Assembly: GCA_958510825.1 (NCBI GenBank)
Contig: OY294044.1
Coordinates: 80,956,895-81,020,894 of the forward strand
DNA length: 64,000 nucleotides
Source of the DNA: Brachypterus glaber
Lineage: Eukaryota; Arthropoda; Insecta; Coleoptera; Kateretidae
Direction of reading: 5' to 3'
The notes below the pieces were generated by a model that saw only the letters and a program-made list of their open reading frames with translations, did not search any database and had not been told where the DNA came from. Positions 43,030 to 55,123 of the stretch are shown piece after piece. Within the stretch, counting starts at the first letter, position 1, and each line of letters begins with the position of its first letter. The position numbers were made by a program, and so were the translations under genes.

Positions 43030-43194
43030 CATGCAATAACCGGTTTTCGGTTAACCGCTTGCGGAAATTACCTCAGACCGGTTTTTGGTTAAAATATGGA
43101 AGCAATAACCGGTTAAAAACCGGTTTAAACTTTAAAGCAAAATTTCCTTTTAATTTATTTACTTTTTGTAAAAAAGAAAATGTTACTTAACAAA

Positions 43195-43300
43195 TGGGAG
43201 TAGGGGGTGGAAGTGTTGAAAATATTAGTCCACGTTACATGTTGGGGGGTCGGCGTCAAAAATGGCCAAATTTTGCGTTACTTAATACTTGAACGATCCC
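43195..43300. mobile_element. PIF/Harbinger-type MITE, right-end fragment
   Basis: GCGTTACTTAATACTTGAAC then GATCCC closes the fragment, matching the right ends of the copies at 28226, 36443 and 53662. A G-rich interior (GTTGGGGGGTCGG) is present; the left end is missing. Confidence 0.7.
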
Positions 43301-46300
43301 AAAGGTATAAATTTGCTGAATTTGATTTACGACCTTGTACTTGTTTTAATTATACACCCTGTATAAGTTAATTACTCCTTTTCATTAGCTATAAAACGTG
43401 ATTGGACTAAATTTCGAATAAATGCCATTTTCCTTGGAAGAATTATATAAACCCTTGTGTAATAAAAAGACAATAAATTTTCATATAATGAAAGGGAACA
43501 AAGATTTTCCCCAACGTAATACACGCTTTTCTCCGGTGTTTGGTGTTTTTTTTTGTTGCGTAAATTTTCTGACGATTAAGCTCGACGTATTTTTTACGCG
43601 TTATCAAATTAATCTGAAAATGGTACGGTTCCACCGCACTTACTTTCTGGCAAAAAGGGTCTCATAAGGTTATGGATTTTAATTATTGTATCCACGGCCG
43701 TGTTTTATAGGCATATAAACCTGTAAAAATAAACTGTTTAAACTATGAAATGGACGTGAATATAGTATTCTACTTGCGTATAATAGCTATTAATCACTCG
43801 GGTGATTAGGTTACTCACCTATCGGCTTGTGTTCCAAAATTCACACTCATTGATTAATAGCAAGTATTATAGGATCGTTAACTAATATAGGTATAGTAAA
43901 AATAGTTATTTTTGATATTTTTGTGATAAAGGATATCGCATTTTGGGCTAAATCGCCTGCAACGATAAGACTTTACATGCTTATAGATACATAAAAAATA
44001 AATACTTAGCCAAAATTACAGCCCTTTTTACATCCCGGAACATACTTTAGCTAATTATTTTAATTACGAATTTTGACATATGTCAATGTATGATTTGGCA
44101 ACATTACATGAAACTTCAAGTGTCAAATGTCATCTCGTCAAAATAAAAATAACTTTGCACATTAACTACTACATTAAGGCCAAAGGGAAGGGTCTGTGTT
44201 TTGTTCACTGCTCTTGACTATATTAAAATATTTTTTTGTTATTAGTTTTTACGGATTTAATATGCTGTAATTCAATGTGTAATTAGGCTGGACTTTTGTG
44301 ACTAGTTTCTTAAGTTTCAGTACGATTATGGAGTTTTTTAAGGTATTTATACTATAATAACAATGTAAGCAAACCAGCAGCTTCAACGATAAGTTATCGT
44401 CGATAACCCAAAGCATTAGTTCCATGACAGTGTTACCCAATACAAGTAATTTAATGTGGCTTTCAATATGTTAAATTAGTTTATTTCCATGATATGATTT
44501 AAAACTAGAATGAAATTATGAAAAAGTTACACATAGACTTTTAACTTTTAATATTAATTAAATATATGTATTTAAAAATAAATATATTTAATTTATATTG
44601 TACAGTGTTTTTATTATACATTCTACCTAAATGTATTTATGTTGGTTTTTAGATAAACAAAAAATATTGCTTTTTTCAATATGAGTCACATTTAGCGCAA
44701 GAATCAATCGATGTTGTCGGGTTTACGATAACAAATAATTCCTGAGTTTTTATTTTTCTTTTATTTTGTTCTTTATTAATAAATAACAAGTTTTTTATAC
44801 TTTCTTTTCATCATTTTTTTTTTAAACAAAAACGAATTTTTCTTATTTAGCGCAAAACTCCTATTTAAAACGATACCCTTCTTTCCATTTATTTTTGGTT
44901 ATTATGAAAAAGTAACTTGCAAATGTAAATTTTAATTCGCTTTCGCCCAGTTGCAATAAAAATATTTTCCGGCCTGATGCGATTTTTTCCGGGGAAAACT
45001 TGTAAAAGCATGTTATTTTTGTAATTTTTGAGAAAATGGATTTTTTTGATTTTTATTCATCAGTAAACCACCCTTATTTGGCAGATTAGAGAAAAATTAA
45101 TAAATCCTCCCTGATCAATCCCCTAAAAACCTTAAGTTTAAAGTTTGGACTTGATTTGGTACGGTACGGTACCTATAGCATGTATGCCTCTGGACGGACA
45201 GACCGACAGAGAGGCGGACGGATAAGCGGACATCGAAAAAACGGTGTTTCGGAATACCTTAAAACGGATAATTACATCAAAATCTGGAAATTATATATTT
45301 TGCACCGAGTACGAGAACCTAGTTTTTAGTGCACGAGAGTGCGTTAAAGCACTCGATATGCACTGAAATGGTTTGCATCGAAGTGGGTATACTATTTTTC
45401 TTACGACCTAACACCTAAACATAAAAAAAACGCAAAAAAATTCTTAAAATTTGTTTTTCAATTTGAGGTTATGTGTTTGACGTTTACTAATTTTCTAACA
45501 GCAGATATGTAAAATCAGCTGATTGTCACTTCCCATTGTCACTTTTTTCGCCATAACAATTCTTTCTTCTCTCCGGTTGAGCCAAAAAACATTTCTTAAT
45601 TTTTTTTTTAATAATAATACTTAAATAAATAAAAAATATTTATACATAAAAAATACACTGCACGGATAAAAGGACTTCCCATTTTTTCTATATTTCGCCT
45701 GTCCCCCGAGGGCAGAGTATTTTATTATTTAAAAACCAAAAATCTTTAGTTTTTTATTTTTTTTTTGGTTCCAAACTTTGTGATTTCCTATCAAACGATT
45801 AAAAAAAGTGAAAAATTCACAACCATTAAATTCGATTTGAGTCACCCTGTATATAATTAAACGTAATAAAATCCTTAATGGCATGTAAGACTTTTAATTA
45901 AATAATTAATCCCCGAAGTAGAGGTCATAAACACGAATATGTCAACTTTGTTTTTCGGGGAAAATGGCGTGTCAGATTGGTTTAAAAATAAACTTTTTCC
46001 TATTGACATGAAAATTATCAATGATAAGTAATAAATAGTCATTTTCAAAATAAATGTGGGTATTTCCACGGTTTCTAGATTTTATCAATTAAAATTAACA
46101 AAAAAGAAAATATTGTATTTACTTAGTGTCGGACTTATTTTACCAGGCAAATGCCCGTAACTTCGCATTGCATTTTTAGCCATATATAAACATAAGCTTT
46201 TTTACTCCAAACAAATCATTCTATAACATAAGGACAGTATAACAAAAAAAAAATAAACAGTGAAAAAGGGTATAAAATTAAATTTATTCCAAAAATTTTG

Positions 46301-46466
46301 ATTATTTCCAGTCCAAATACGTCTTCATATATCTCGGAAACTAAGCAATATTTTATCAATTTATTTTTTAATCATCATTTAGAGTGATATTGGTGGGCCG
46401 CAGTTTCGGGCTACTGGTTCTCTTCAGTACCAAGAGTCAACCCTGTACGCTGATTGACATTATTCA
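43301..46466. other. AT-rich stretch, no gene recognised
   Basis: TTATACACCCTGTATAAG (43351) and GTCACCCTGTATATAA (45841) are repeat termini. The frame at 43422-43667 (82 codons) has no recognisable domain. An inverted pair TAATAGCTATTAATCA and TGATTAATAGCAAGTATTAT (43782, 43852) and a TGTC-rich scrap at 45190 are further repeat traces. Confidence 0.4.
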
Positions 46467-46695
46467 TGGGAGCATTTTTTGGATGGAAATGGTGGTCGTG
46501 TGATATATCATTTTAAAGCTTAGTTAATTCGACCATGTTTGTTTTTTCAATTTTCAACATTTTTTTTAAGGTTTTGATTATTAATTTTATTTTGCTGAAT
46601 AATGCTATTTTTAAGTTTTTTTTTCTGTAAATTTTTATTTATAATATAATATGATATTAACATTTATAATTAGTTTAAAAGTATAATCTACATTC
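46467..46695. mobile_element. Fragment of the Tc1-type palindromic MITE family (copy E)
   Basis: GGTGGTCGTGTGATATATCA, TTTTAAAGCTTA, TTAAGGTTTTGATT, a TTTTTATTTAT block and AGTTTAAAAGTATAAT occur in the order of the left arm of copies A and B. The GGTCC end and the right arm are absent. Confidence 0.7.
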
Positions 46696-46779
46696 AAAAT
46701 TCCTTAGTCGAGCAGTGCAATTTCTTTATACACTGTATACTGTATACTACAGTCATTAAACGGCAAAAATCAAGGGAAC

Positions 46780-48228
46780 TGCGAAAAAGTTCCTCAGTCA
46801 AAAAAAGTATTTACTCCTATAGATTTTGAGATGAGGAGTTCAATAAAAAAAAGTCTACCGATTTTCGAGTTTCGGACGACCCTTAAACGGCCCTGCCCCT
46901 AAAAACTGTTTTTTGTCCTATAACTTTTGATTGAAACATAGTAGAAACAAAAACAGAAAATGAAAGACTATAAAAAATTCAATAACAGAAGGCCCCTAAA
47001 ATACGATTTTTTGCACATACCTTTTTTGCCATTAGTGGTACGAAAAGTAAATCAAATCAAAGAGCGTTAAAAATTTAATAAAAAAGATTCCAATCATATT
47101 TTTCTCAATTTTCATTGGTTAGGAGATATTAATTTTTTTTGTGATTTAGGCTGAATCCAAGTTGGATAATTTTAGTGCAGGGCACCATTTTGATACCTTT
47201 TAATATACCATATTCATATTTTTCAAAATATTTTACATATACCTAAGGATGATTTATGCAAAATTTCAGCCCAATCGGATAAGGGCATACAGCCTTTAAT
47301 TTTCTTATACGGTTTAGTTTTTAGGGATCTAAGCTCACCAGCACAATCAAAATATGTAATATTGTGGTTTCTGGATCAAGGAACACTAAGGTATAAAGTA
47401 CACAGAAAATTTAGGCCCCTAAAAGGCCCATAAAACGCGTTTTTTGCATACATCTGTTTTTCCGTTAGTCGGGCAAAACGTTAAATTTCGATTAAATTAA
47501 AGAGCGTCAAAAATTGAATAAAAAAGGTTCTATCATATTTTTCTCAATTTTCATTGGTTAAGAAATATTAATTTATTTTTGTGGTTTAGGCTCAATCCAA
47601 GTATCATTTTAGTGCAGGGCGCCATTTTGACACCTCTTAATATATTACCTTCATATTTTTTTAAATATCTTACATCTAAGGATGATTTATGCAAAATTTC
47701 AGTTCAATCGGATACGATACGCCTATACGGCCCCTAATTTTCGTTCTGGTGAGCTTAGTCCCCTAAAAAATGGGGCGTATAAAAAAAAGAGGGGCAGTAT
47801 AGGGATTTCGTAACCCCTAATCCGATTGAGTTTAAATTTTGCATAAATCATTCTTAGATATATGTAAGATATTTTGAGAGATATTATGCGATATATAAAA
47901 GGGTGTTCAAATGGCAGCCAGTGCTAAAATTTTCTAACACCGAGTGAGTTACGACTTTAAATGCTTTATATCTCCCAACCAATAAAAATTAAGGAAAAAA
48001 TGTTATAAAAAAATGTTATTGCATTTTTTGTGGTTTTCATTTTCTGTACCTTTTTTGTTTCTAGTATGTTTCAATCAAAAGTTATAGGGCTAAAACCAGT
48101 TTCTAGGGGCTTTTTAGAGCCGTTTAAGGGCCTTCCGAAACTCGAAAACCGGTAGACTTTTTTTTATTGAATTCCTAATCCCAAAATCTATAGGAATACA
48201 TACTTTTACTGAGGAATTTTTTTCGCAG
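46780..48228. mobile_element. Long palindromic element (~1.45 kb) with internal duplications
   Basis: CTGCGAAAAAGTTCCTCAGT is inverted at the right end (ACTGAGGAATTTTTTTCGCA). The arms share CCTATAGATTTTG, GTCTACCGATTTTCGAGTTT and AACTTTTGATTGAAACATA with their complements at 48055-48200. Inside, a block of about 440 bp is tandemly duplicated (46985-47330 and 47420-47760). GATGATTTATGCAAAATTTC is present twice and once inverted, and a further copy lies outside at 48547. No coding frame. Confidence 0.75.
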
Positions 48229-50260
48229 GGGAAGAGGCGGATGGTTACAAGGTTTACTGTTTTAAAAAATGTGGTTTTTGCGATTTTTCCTTGCAAAATC
48301 TACTTTCATGAGTAATATGGCCGATCTATCTCATTTCTGCCGATTTTTTTTTAAAAAGCCTTAATAGGTTTTATACGATTTCAATGCCCACCTTAATAAC
48401 ATCTATTAATGCTTTTTAAGAAAATTCGTCAGATTTAGTGTCCAAGTGAAACAAAAAAAAATGTGGGTTTTGCGATTTTATGTAAAAATTTTAGTACTTT
48501 TTATTTTTTTTTGGTAAAAAGTCCAAATATCTAACAATATACCTAAGGATGATTTATGCAAAATTTCAGCTCAATCGGATACGATACGCCTATACGGCGA
48601 TTTTATGTAAAAAAATTTAGTACTTTTTATTTTTTTGGCAGAGCCTTTGTGTTTAATATATTCCTTACGTTACAAGGTTTACTGTTTTAAAAAATTATAA
48701 CAATTTGTTAATCTGATGTTATTTTAACCTTAAAACAAGAAAATTTGCCGGGAATAATTTGTATGTGCAAAAAGTACACATTCAGCCAAACGCGCTGGGG
48801 CACATTCAACCTATGGTTTTTGCGTATGGTAAAAAACAAAAAAGGTTTAACCATACTATACTGTAGTTTATTTCTATTTTAAACTTTTGTTTTAAACATA
48901 TGTGCCTTACTTTTCTTTTTATTTCATCTCACTAACTTATAAGAGGAAGTTTTATTCACATTTAATTTAAATAATTTATTAAAGATATATTTTTTTAGTG
49001 ATATTTTATTTTATGTGTTTAAAGTCTTTGTAAACTGCATGTTTTTACCTATACATTAAAGTTTATTTAATAAATTTAATAAGAACATAAAGCATCTTTT
49101 AATATTATTGATGTTTGAAACTGCCCCTTCTCTTGGTTGAATTTGTCTCGCTCTGGGGCAGATTAAACCATTTTGCAGCTTGCAGCAAAAAAAAATTAAA
49201 TATCTATTTTACAGCTATTTATAAACAAAGGTATTATGTTTACGACCATGGAAAAATTATTTCGGAATATTCATATTTTATAAAGATAGGATTTTTTTAC
49301 AAAAAAGTGGTTGAACCATCCTCTACCCTACCGGTAAAGTGGTATGCCAGTTTAACAGCGTAAAATCTTACGCTCAGTTTTTTAGTATATAGTTTTTATA
49401 AAATTTACCAAAATTCTTTCTTTTATAACTAAGTTTATCTTAGCGGAAAAATGCAAATACTGCTTTGTCGGTACATAAATGCAAAATGTTCACTTTTTAT
49501 TTGATATTATTTGATAATTGTGCTTTATTAAGTGCTTGAATAGTTCCCGAATTTATTACACTCAATTTAAGCTGGTTAAATATAGAAATGATATATTCAT
49601 CGAATATATTTGCATAGTTTTGACTAGATACTTGAATGTTAAATTAAATATGTCTAGTATCTAAAGGATTATTGTTTTAAATGATATAGTACCGTATTTA
49701 CTTATTTATGTATTAATTTATTACAGATTTATGGAAAGTCTCAACAATGATACTCTTTCCCACGGTTCGGAATATAGGTCGGATAGCAAAAAATTGCCTT
49801 TGAAAGTGGTTTACACCAATCGAATTTTGATTTTCCGAATCATTAAAACCCAAATTTAAAATTTTCTAACGATGATTTTTTTTATTGCGTTTTTATATTT
49901 TTGGTTTTATGAGAGGTGGGTTATACGAGCACAAAAAAGCAAACTTTTTCGGATTCATCAGGCGACAAATTTAAATCGTAGGCTAGGGTGTGTGGATTAC
50001 GCAAATGTAATTTTTTTGCAAATCGGTTACGATTTGCGTCGAGTAAAATAACGGGGGCGCCTTGGTTTTAATTATATGCTTTTCGTTATCGCTTATAATT
50101 TGGGTTTTTTTTAAGAGAAATTCATTAACTTTTTGTATTTTCCCAAGCTTTATAGTTCTATAGTTATAATGCAATGCTAAAATTTCAGTGTGGGGCTAAG
50201 GGGGGCGGCCCGGGGCGACAACAACCCGAAAAGCAGACCATTTTTCACTTTTTTTCGGGT
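48229..50260. other. AT-rich stretch with repeat scraps, no gene recognised
   Basis: TTACAAGGTTTACTGTTTTA occurs at 48245 and 48672, bracketing a segment that includes part of the neighbouring palindrome. The frame at 49115-49363 has no recognisable domain. A GC patch (GGGGCGGCCCGGGGCGACAA, 50203-50222) is isolated. Confidence 0.4.
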
Positions 50261-50267
50261 TTTCTTA

Positions 50268-50720
50268 GTATTTTACCATGGTAAAAAATGCTATTAAATT
50301 TCTACAATTACTTTATTAGTTCGACCCTGGACTTTAAGTTTTACATTATAATTGTAGAACTCTAAAGCTTAGTACAACACAAGTTCATAATGCTCTCTCA
50401 AAACATTTCCTCGATATAAGCGGTAACGGAAAGTATTCCACTAAAATCAAAGAGCCCCCTGAAATCACATTTATTTAAAAATAAATAGCGTTTACGTATT
50501 TCAGGATCCACAATTTAAGGAAATGTCGAGATGAATCAGAAAAAGTTAACTTCTTTTTGATTTTTCAAAATTTATTTATTTTTTATTTAAGGAAAAAAAT
50601 ATATTTGTGTTTTATTATAAAGCATGTTATGGCCTCAATTTTTATTTCAAGTTCAGTCAAAAGCCTCTAATAAAGTAATTGTAGAAATTTAGACCAAAAT
50701 ACATTTTTTACCCATGTCTT
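50268..50720. mobile_element. Palindromic repeat
   Basis: ACCATGGTAAAAAATGC and AAATTTCTACAATTACTTTA are inverted at 50672-50720 (TAAAGTAATTGTAGAAATTT, ACATTTTTTACCCATG). The interior is AT-rich and non-coding. Confidence 0.7.
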
Positions 50721-51043
50721 CGGATGTGTTTATGGAACAAAGAACAAAACAATGGTTTATTCCTCTAAATTATTGGAATAAAAGCGATTTTATAACCAAA
50801 TTTTGTTTCTACAGGAATACAAAAGTGTTTTTCCAGCTTGCAAAAAGTCCAGTGTATTTTGTTTGTTGATGTAATGTTTTTGTTTAATTTGTTTGTTTTA
50901 ATGCATATTTAATAATTTAAGTAAGTTTTTAATATATTAATTTCTTTTATTTTTGTTTATATACACATTTTTTTTTCTCCAAAAAATCAGTTTATAATGT
51001 CCAAGTTATGCCCAAAAAGTTTTATAATTTTTATGTCTTTTTA

Positions 51044-51080
51044 GCCCTGAAGAAGCCTAAATATCAGGTGAAACGTTGGC
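51044..51080 (+). ncRNA. Hammerhead-ribozyme-like fold, family 3 (single copy)
   Basis: GCC 51044-51046, core CTGAAGA 51047-51053, A, stem II GCCT (51055-51058) with AGGT (51066-51069), GAAA 51070-51073, minimal stem III CGT, predicted cleavage after T51077, GGC 51078-51080 closing stem I on GCC. It is followed by AATGCAATAAAGTTTTTATT, like a retroelement 3' end. No inverted partner was found. Stem I is only 3 bp, so activity is less likely than in the other copies. Confidence 0.55.
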
Positions 51081-51119
51081 ATGATTATGTAATGCAATAA
51101 AGTTTTTATTTGCTTTATT

Positions 51120-53148
51120 TCCGAGTGTTTGGACTTTTTAATAATAATAACCCTAAATAACTATACCTTAAAAAATAAACTTTAGGAGCGCAAATAATTA
51201 TTTTCAAAAAAAGAAAAATTTTAGAAAAAAAAATTCCAAAAAAAAAACTTCTGCTTATTTGTGATATTTATTAAACATAATTTAAAAAAAATCAATAATT
51301 TGTTTCAAGTTTAGTTAGTACTTGTTCCAATATATAATATTTACTTTACAATATTTAACTTCTTATAAAACTCAATACGGGAAATGTTATTATTTAAACC
51401 AAGAACTTTTACTTGATTCAAGTCAACTATTTGATCTTAATTGAATACGTATTCCAAGCAAAACATTTTGGTATTTAACATGCTTGCGGATATACAAACT
51501 TTTAAGCCACGATCTGAATATTGTAATTTTACGGGTGAAAACACTCGTTATTAAAATCGACCGAAAAATCAAAAAACTGTTTGTATTTTCATGAAAAGTC
51601 GAGAAAATGTGAAAAAAGTGGGTGTTAAAAAAATGTCTGCCTGTCTGTCTGTTTGTAAACCCTATAACTTTTTAACGGAATGTCCGATTTAAAAAATTGC
51701 GTCACATCAAATATGGTTAACATTGGCGTAGGGCAAGGAAGCAAAACGGAAAAAACTATAATTTTTAAAGATATCTCACTTATTATCTACAGTAGAATAA
51801 ACATTTTTACACAGTTAAAAATAATTTTTAATTCCCTACAAAAACATATTTAATTATTTTTATCCTGGGGCTATTACTTTCCGAGATATAGGCATTACAA
51901 TAATTTCATTCGCAACTGTATATGTAATATATACATTACATGTATTAATAAAGTTTGGGAAGTACGTGATTTATTGTCCCACTGTTTTCCACGCCTGGAC
52001 CTCACATGTAATGAAAAATAGAGACCAGTAAACTAATTATTACTGGTCTGTAATTTAAATCATTAATTTCCGCTAGATGGCGCCACCGATTAAAATATCA
52101 TTATTAATTCTCAAAGCAAGATGGCTGAACTGCTGTTGTCATGATAAACACGAATATAATCTAATACATTTCGTTTAAAAAACCTAAATGTACAGTTTTA
52201 GTCAAAGTTTTTTTACTTTTGAGACAGAAGGATAATAACGTTAATTAAAAACGGTGCCTTGTGAGCTATCAATAAATGTTTTTTGTGGTTGTTTATTTGG
52301 GTTACTTGTATGTGGAACTTCAGTTTTATATGATATGTGGTTTTCTTGTGAAATGCAGGAAAAAACATTTGGTAAATATGAAAAGGACTAAAAAACTAAG
52401 TATTATATTCTTATTTTCTTCATTTAAATTCAAAGATCTAGGTTTCAAAAAAATAGTACTTTATTTTTAAATAAACAGTTACGAATAAAATATTATACAG
52501 GCCTCCCGGAAAATAGATTTTTCTCGACCTTTAAATGGTCTCGGAAAAGTACTATTTTCCGAGTCGACCTGTAATCTACTATTGATATGTTTTCTACAAT
52601 GAAATTTCACTTTGGACATCAAATCAAAATTAGATTGTAAAAGTGAAATTTCAATTTTATTTTTTTTATTAATTTTTCATCAAATAAAAACCTATACGAT
52701 AAAGCTAGAAAAAGAAAACTATGGTACAAAAATATAGGAAAAGTGACGAATTTGTGAAAAATTAAAACAAGAAAATTGATGATAGAATTAAACTTTTACG
52801 ACGAGATCCTAGGTTTCTTGTCCTCGAACGGAACAGATACAAGAAACGTTCTCATTTTGCCACACGTCTAGAAAGGGTACCCGTTTCAGATTTTTATTTA
52901 TTTTTAGTAATCAGTTCTCTGTGTGTGTAAATCCTGCTCCAGAAAAATAAAAACCCAAAATGAAATAAGTCCGTATTTTTTCCAATAATATTTTTTTAAT
53001 GTTCGTTGCCAGGTAGGAATCTTAACATGGAGAAGGCACGTCTAAAAAGCATGTTTTCCTGCAGGGCATTAAACCAACCAATCGGCGACCGATTGAGTGT
53101 GTTGTTTTACTCACGAGATGTGCCAATATGAACATGTCTTATGGAGCT
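51120..53148. other. AT-rich stretch, no gene recognised
   Basis: It holds a TCTGTCTG-type scrap at 51635, a hairpin GACCAGTA/TACTGGTC (52022-52049), CTAGATGGCGCCACC (52073-52087, a motif common in insect repeats and insulator-like sites) and an imperfect palindrome around TCGGAAAAGTACTATTTTCC (52541-52560). No coding evidence. Confidence 0.4.
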
Positions 53149-53149
53149 T

Positions 53150-53345
53150 TGGGGGGCGCTACTACATTCGCCTTAACACTTACATACACACCGGTCTGGA
53201 GACAATTTTTAGCTCAAATTTCATATAAACCAAGTTTTTTTTTCATAATTTAATTATTTAGAGTCTTGGCATCTTTTTAAGACCAAATTTAAAAAAATCT
53301 ATCTAGGCGTTTTGGAGAAATACATCGTGGATGGAAAAAATCGAA
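53150..53345 (+). mobile_element. Arm of the palindromic family also seen at 55.1 kb
   Basis: CACCGGTCTGGAGACAATTT, TTTTCATAATTTAATTATTT, ATCTTTTTAAGACCAAATTT and AAATCTATC occur in the same order as at 55124-55240. The opposite arm is not present nearby. Confidence 0.65.
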
Positions 53346-53661
53346 ATGTTATATTATATTATAGTATTTTGGTATATTGTAGAATGGTTCTTACGACTTT
53401 GTTATTGTGTAAAAAGTTGCGTCTTATAGTACTCAATATATGGTTAAAATTTTAGAACGATTCATTCAATAGTTTTTGCAAAATCCCAGAGATGTTTTTT
53501 TTTTGCAATAATATTATGCGTACAATAATGAAGATATAATGATTCTAAGGGTATCTTATGAAAGGGGAAGAATTGTTTTATCAAAAGGATTTAATTTTAA
53601 AAATAAATCAATTTTTAGCATTGAAAAATCTCGTTACAAAAACACTGTCATTCTTCCCTTA

Positions 53662-53796
53662 GGGAACGTTCAAGTATTATGTAACATTCCTAGGGGGGGG
53701 GGTCATTTTGGAGTGTTACGCCCATGTTAATGGTATAGGAAAATAGCGTTACAGGGGGGGATCTAAAGTTGCGTTACGTAATACTTGAACGTTCCC
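53662..53796. mobile_element. PIF/Harbinger-type MITE, copy 3
   Basis: GGGAACGTTCAAGTATTATG and GCGTTACGTAATACTTGAAC plus GTTCCC form the ends, flanked by TTA on both sides (53659-53661, 53797-53799); 135 bp. The interior is the reverse complement of copy 2, including GTGTTACGCCCATGTTAATG. Confidence 0.92.
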
Positions 53797-54185
53797 TTAT
53801 AAACAATTTGAATAACTTTGTTGCAACTACTATACAACTATAATGATTATTACATATTTAAAAAGCTGGAATTTTTACACTAATTTAGAAAAAAAAAAGA
53901 TTATTCTAGGTTAATATGGGGCAAATTTAGTCACTTTTTTTTAATTCACAGCTACTTTGTTTACATAAAATTGAATAAAAATCAATTATTTATAACAATA
54001 TTTTGTATATTAAAGTATAAATTATCCATTCCTATATTTGCCAATAACGATAACACAAAAAATATTGATATTTTGCAAAAAAAAAATTGTTTAAACATTT
54101 TAACGTAAGTTGCCAGTTTGTATTTTTTTTTTGGAAAAATCATATATCCTGAAGCAAATGTAGTAGCACTCTCCATCATTTTCAG

Positions 54186-54342
54186 GATTTCAGTGCGGGA
54201 TGCGTGGTATTTTATCGATCTAGCCTGCGCCGACTCCGCTGTCCTTCATCAGGATATCCATGGGACGCAGTATACGAGAATTCGTCCTATGGCGGTAACG
54301 AGAGTTTAGTGCGGCGCATAGAGTGCCATGATACGTATCTCG
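54186..54342 (+). CDS. Candidate internal exon of an unrecognised host gene
   Basis: This 157-nt segment is much richer in GC than its surroundings. It follows CATCATTTTCAG (acceptor-like) and is followed by GTAGTG (weak donor-like). Read in phase 0 it is open throughout and encodes a protein-like string: DFSAGCVVFYRSSLRRLRCP, then SSGYPWDAVYENSSYGGNES, then LVRRIECHDTYLG. The exon would end in phase 1. I do not recognise the family. It could be a fragment of a processed gene or a transposon ORF; a second overlapping frame (54118-54309) is also open but less protein-like. Confidence 0.4.
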
Positions 54343-54460
54343 GTAGTGTTTTCATAGTTTTTTTTATTAAAAAAAACATTTTCCAGTGAAAAACAGTGAT
54401 TTAAAAAAGGACAACACTCTTGGCATACTAGTGGACTCGAAGCGCTGCACTTAGTATCTT

Positions 54461-54475
54461 ATGGCCTCGAAAAAA
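54461..54475 (+). CDS. Possible first coding exon (ATG, five codons)
   Basis: ATGGCCTCGAAAAAA is followed at once by a strong donor GTGAGT. The preceding 60 bp (GGACTCGAAGCGCTGCACTT) are GC-richer than average. This is the pattern of a short 5' exon ending after Met-Ala-Ser-Lys-Lys. No partner exon is identified downstream, so support is thin. Confidence 0.2.
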
Positions 54476-55123
54476 GTGAGTAGAAACCGTTTTTTTTTTT
54501 CCTAAATTTTCAAGGTGACGAAAATTCTCAAAGAAAAATTATGCATATTGGCGATAATAGTTTGTTAATAATGTTACAGTGTTAAATCACTATTTTAAAT
54601 TAAAAAAAACTAAGATGTACCTACCAAAAATGACTTAGGTACTTTTCATTTTGATTAAATTTAAAAACTGGATGAATCTACTTGTGAATATATATTATGA
54701 ATATGTTTTATTATAAAACTTTTATATAATCTGTTTAAATACCTATCAGGTAAAAAAATATATTATTTAATAATTTCTTCATGTAACTTTTTGGTTTAAT
54801 ATATGCGCAGTAAATTTGGCGCGAAAATATTATTCTATAGATATAACAAAAACAACTCTGAACAAAAGTAGAATATATTATAGCTAGCTATAAAACTTTG
54901 TTGCTTCTTTTAAAGTTTTTATTTGTTTATTTTTAATACAATAGTTTGAGCAGTTTGTTTTAAATTCTGCGCAACTTGTGAGCCGTTCTTCCTGCATTTG
55001 CTATCAATATTTATTGAGAATTTAAAGTAGTTTGTACAGACTTTAATTTAAAAATGAGGTAAATTCTTTATTTCAAAAATATTTTTATTGTGATCTTTGC
55101 AGGACAGGTGAAAAATAATGCAC

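Noticed and set aside
43422..43667. 82-codon plus-strand frame
   Set aside because: The opposite strand is also open over the same span, and no domain or supporting context is visible.
46391..46435. Minus-strand CTGAAGA...GAAAC resembling a hammerhead core
   Set aside because: The segment between the core blocks does not form a convincing stem II and the stem III side does not close. TTGGT/ACCAA could pair as stem I, so it may be a decayed copy, but it does not meet the standard used for the other five.
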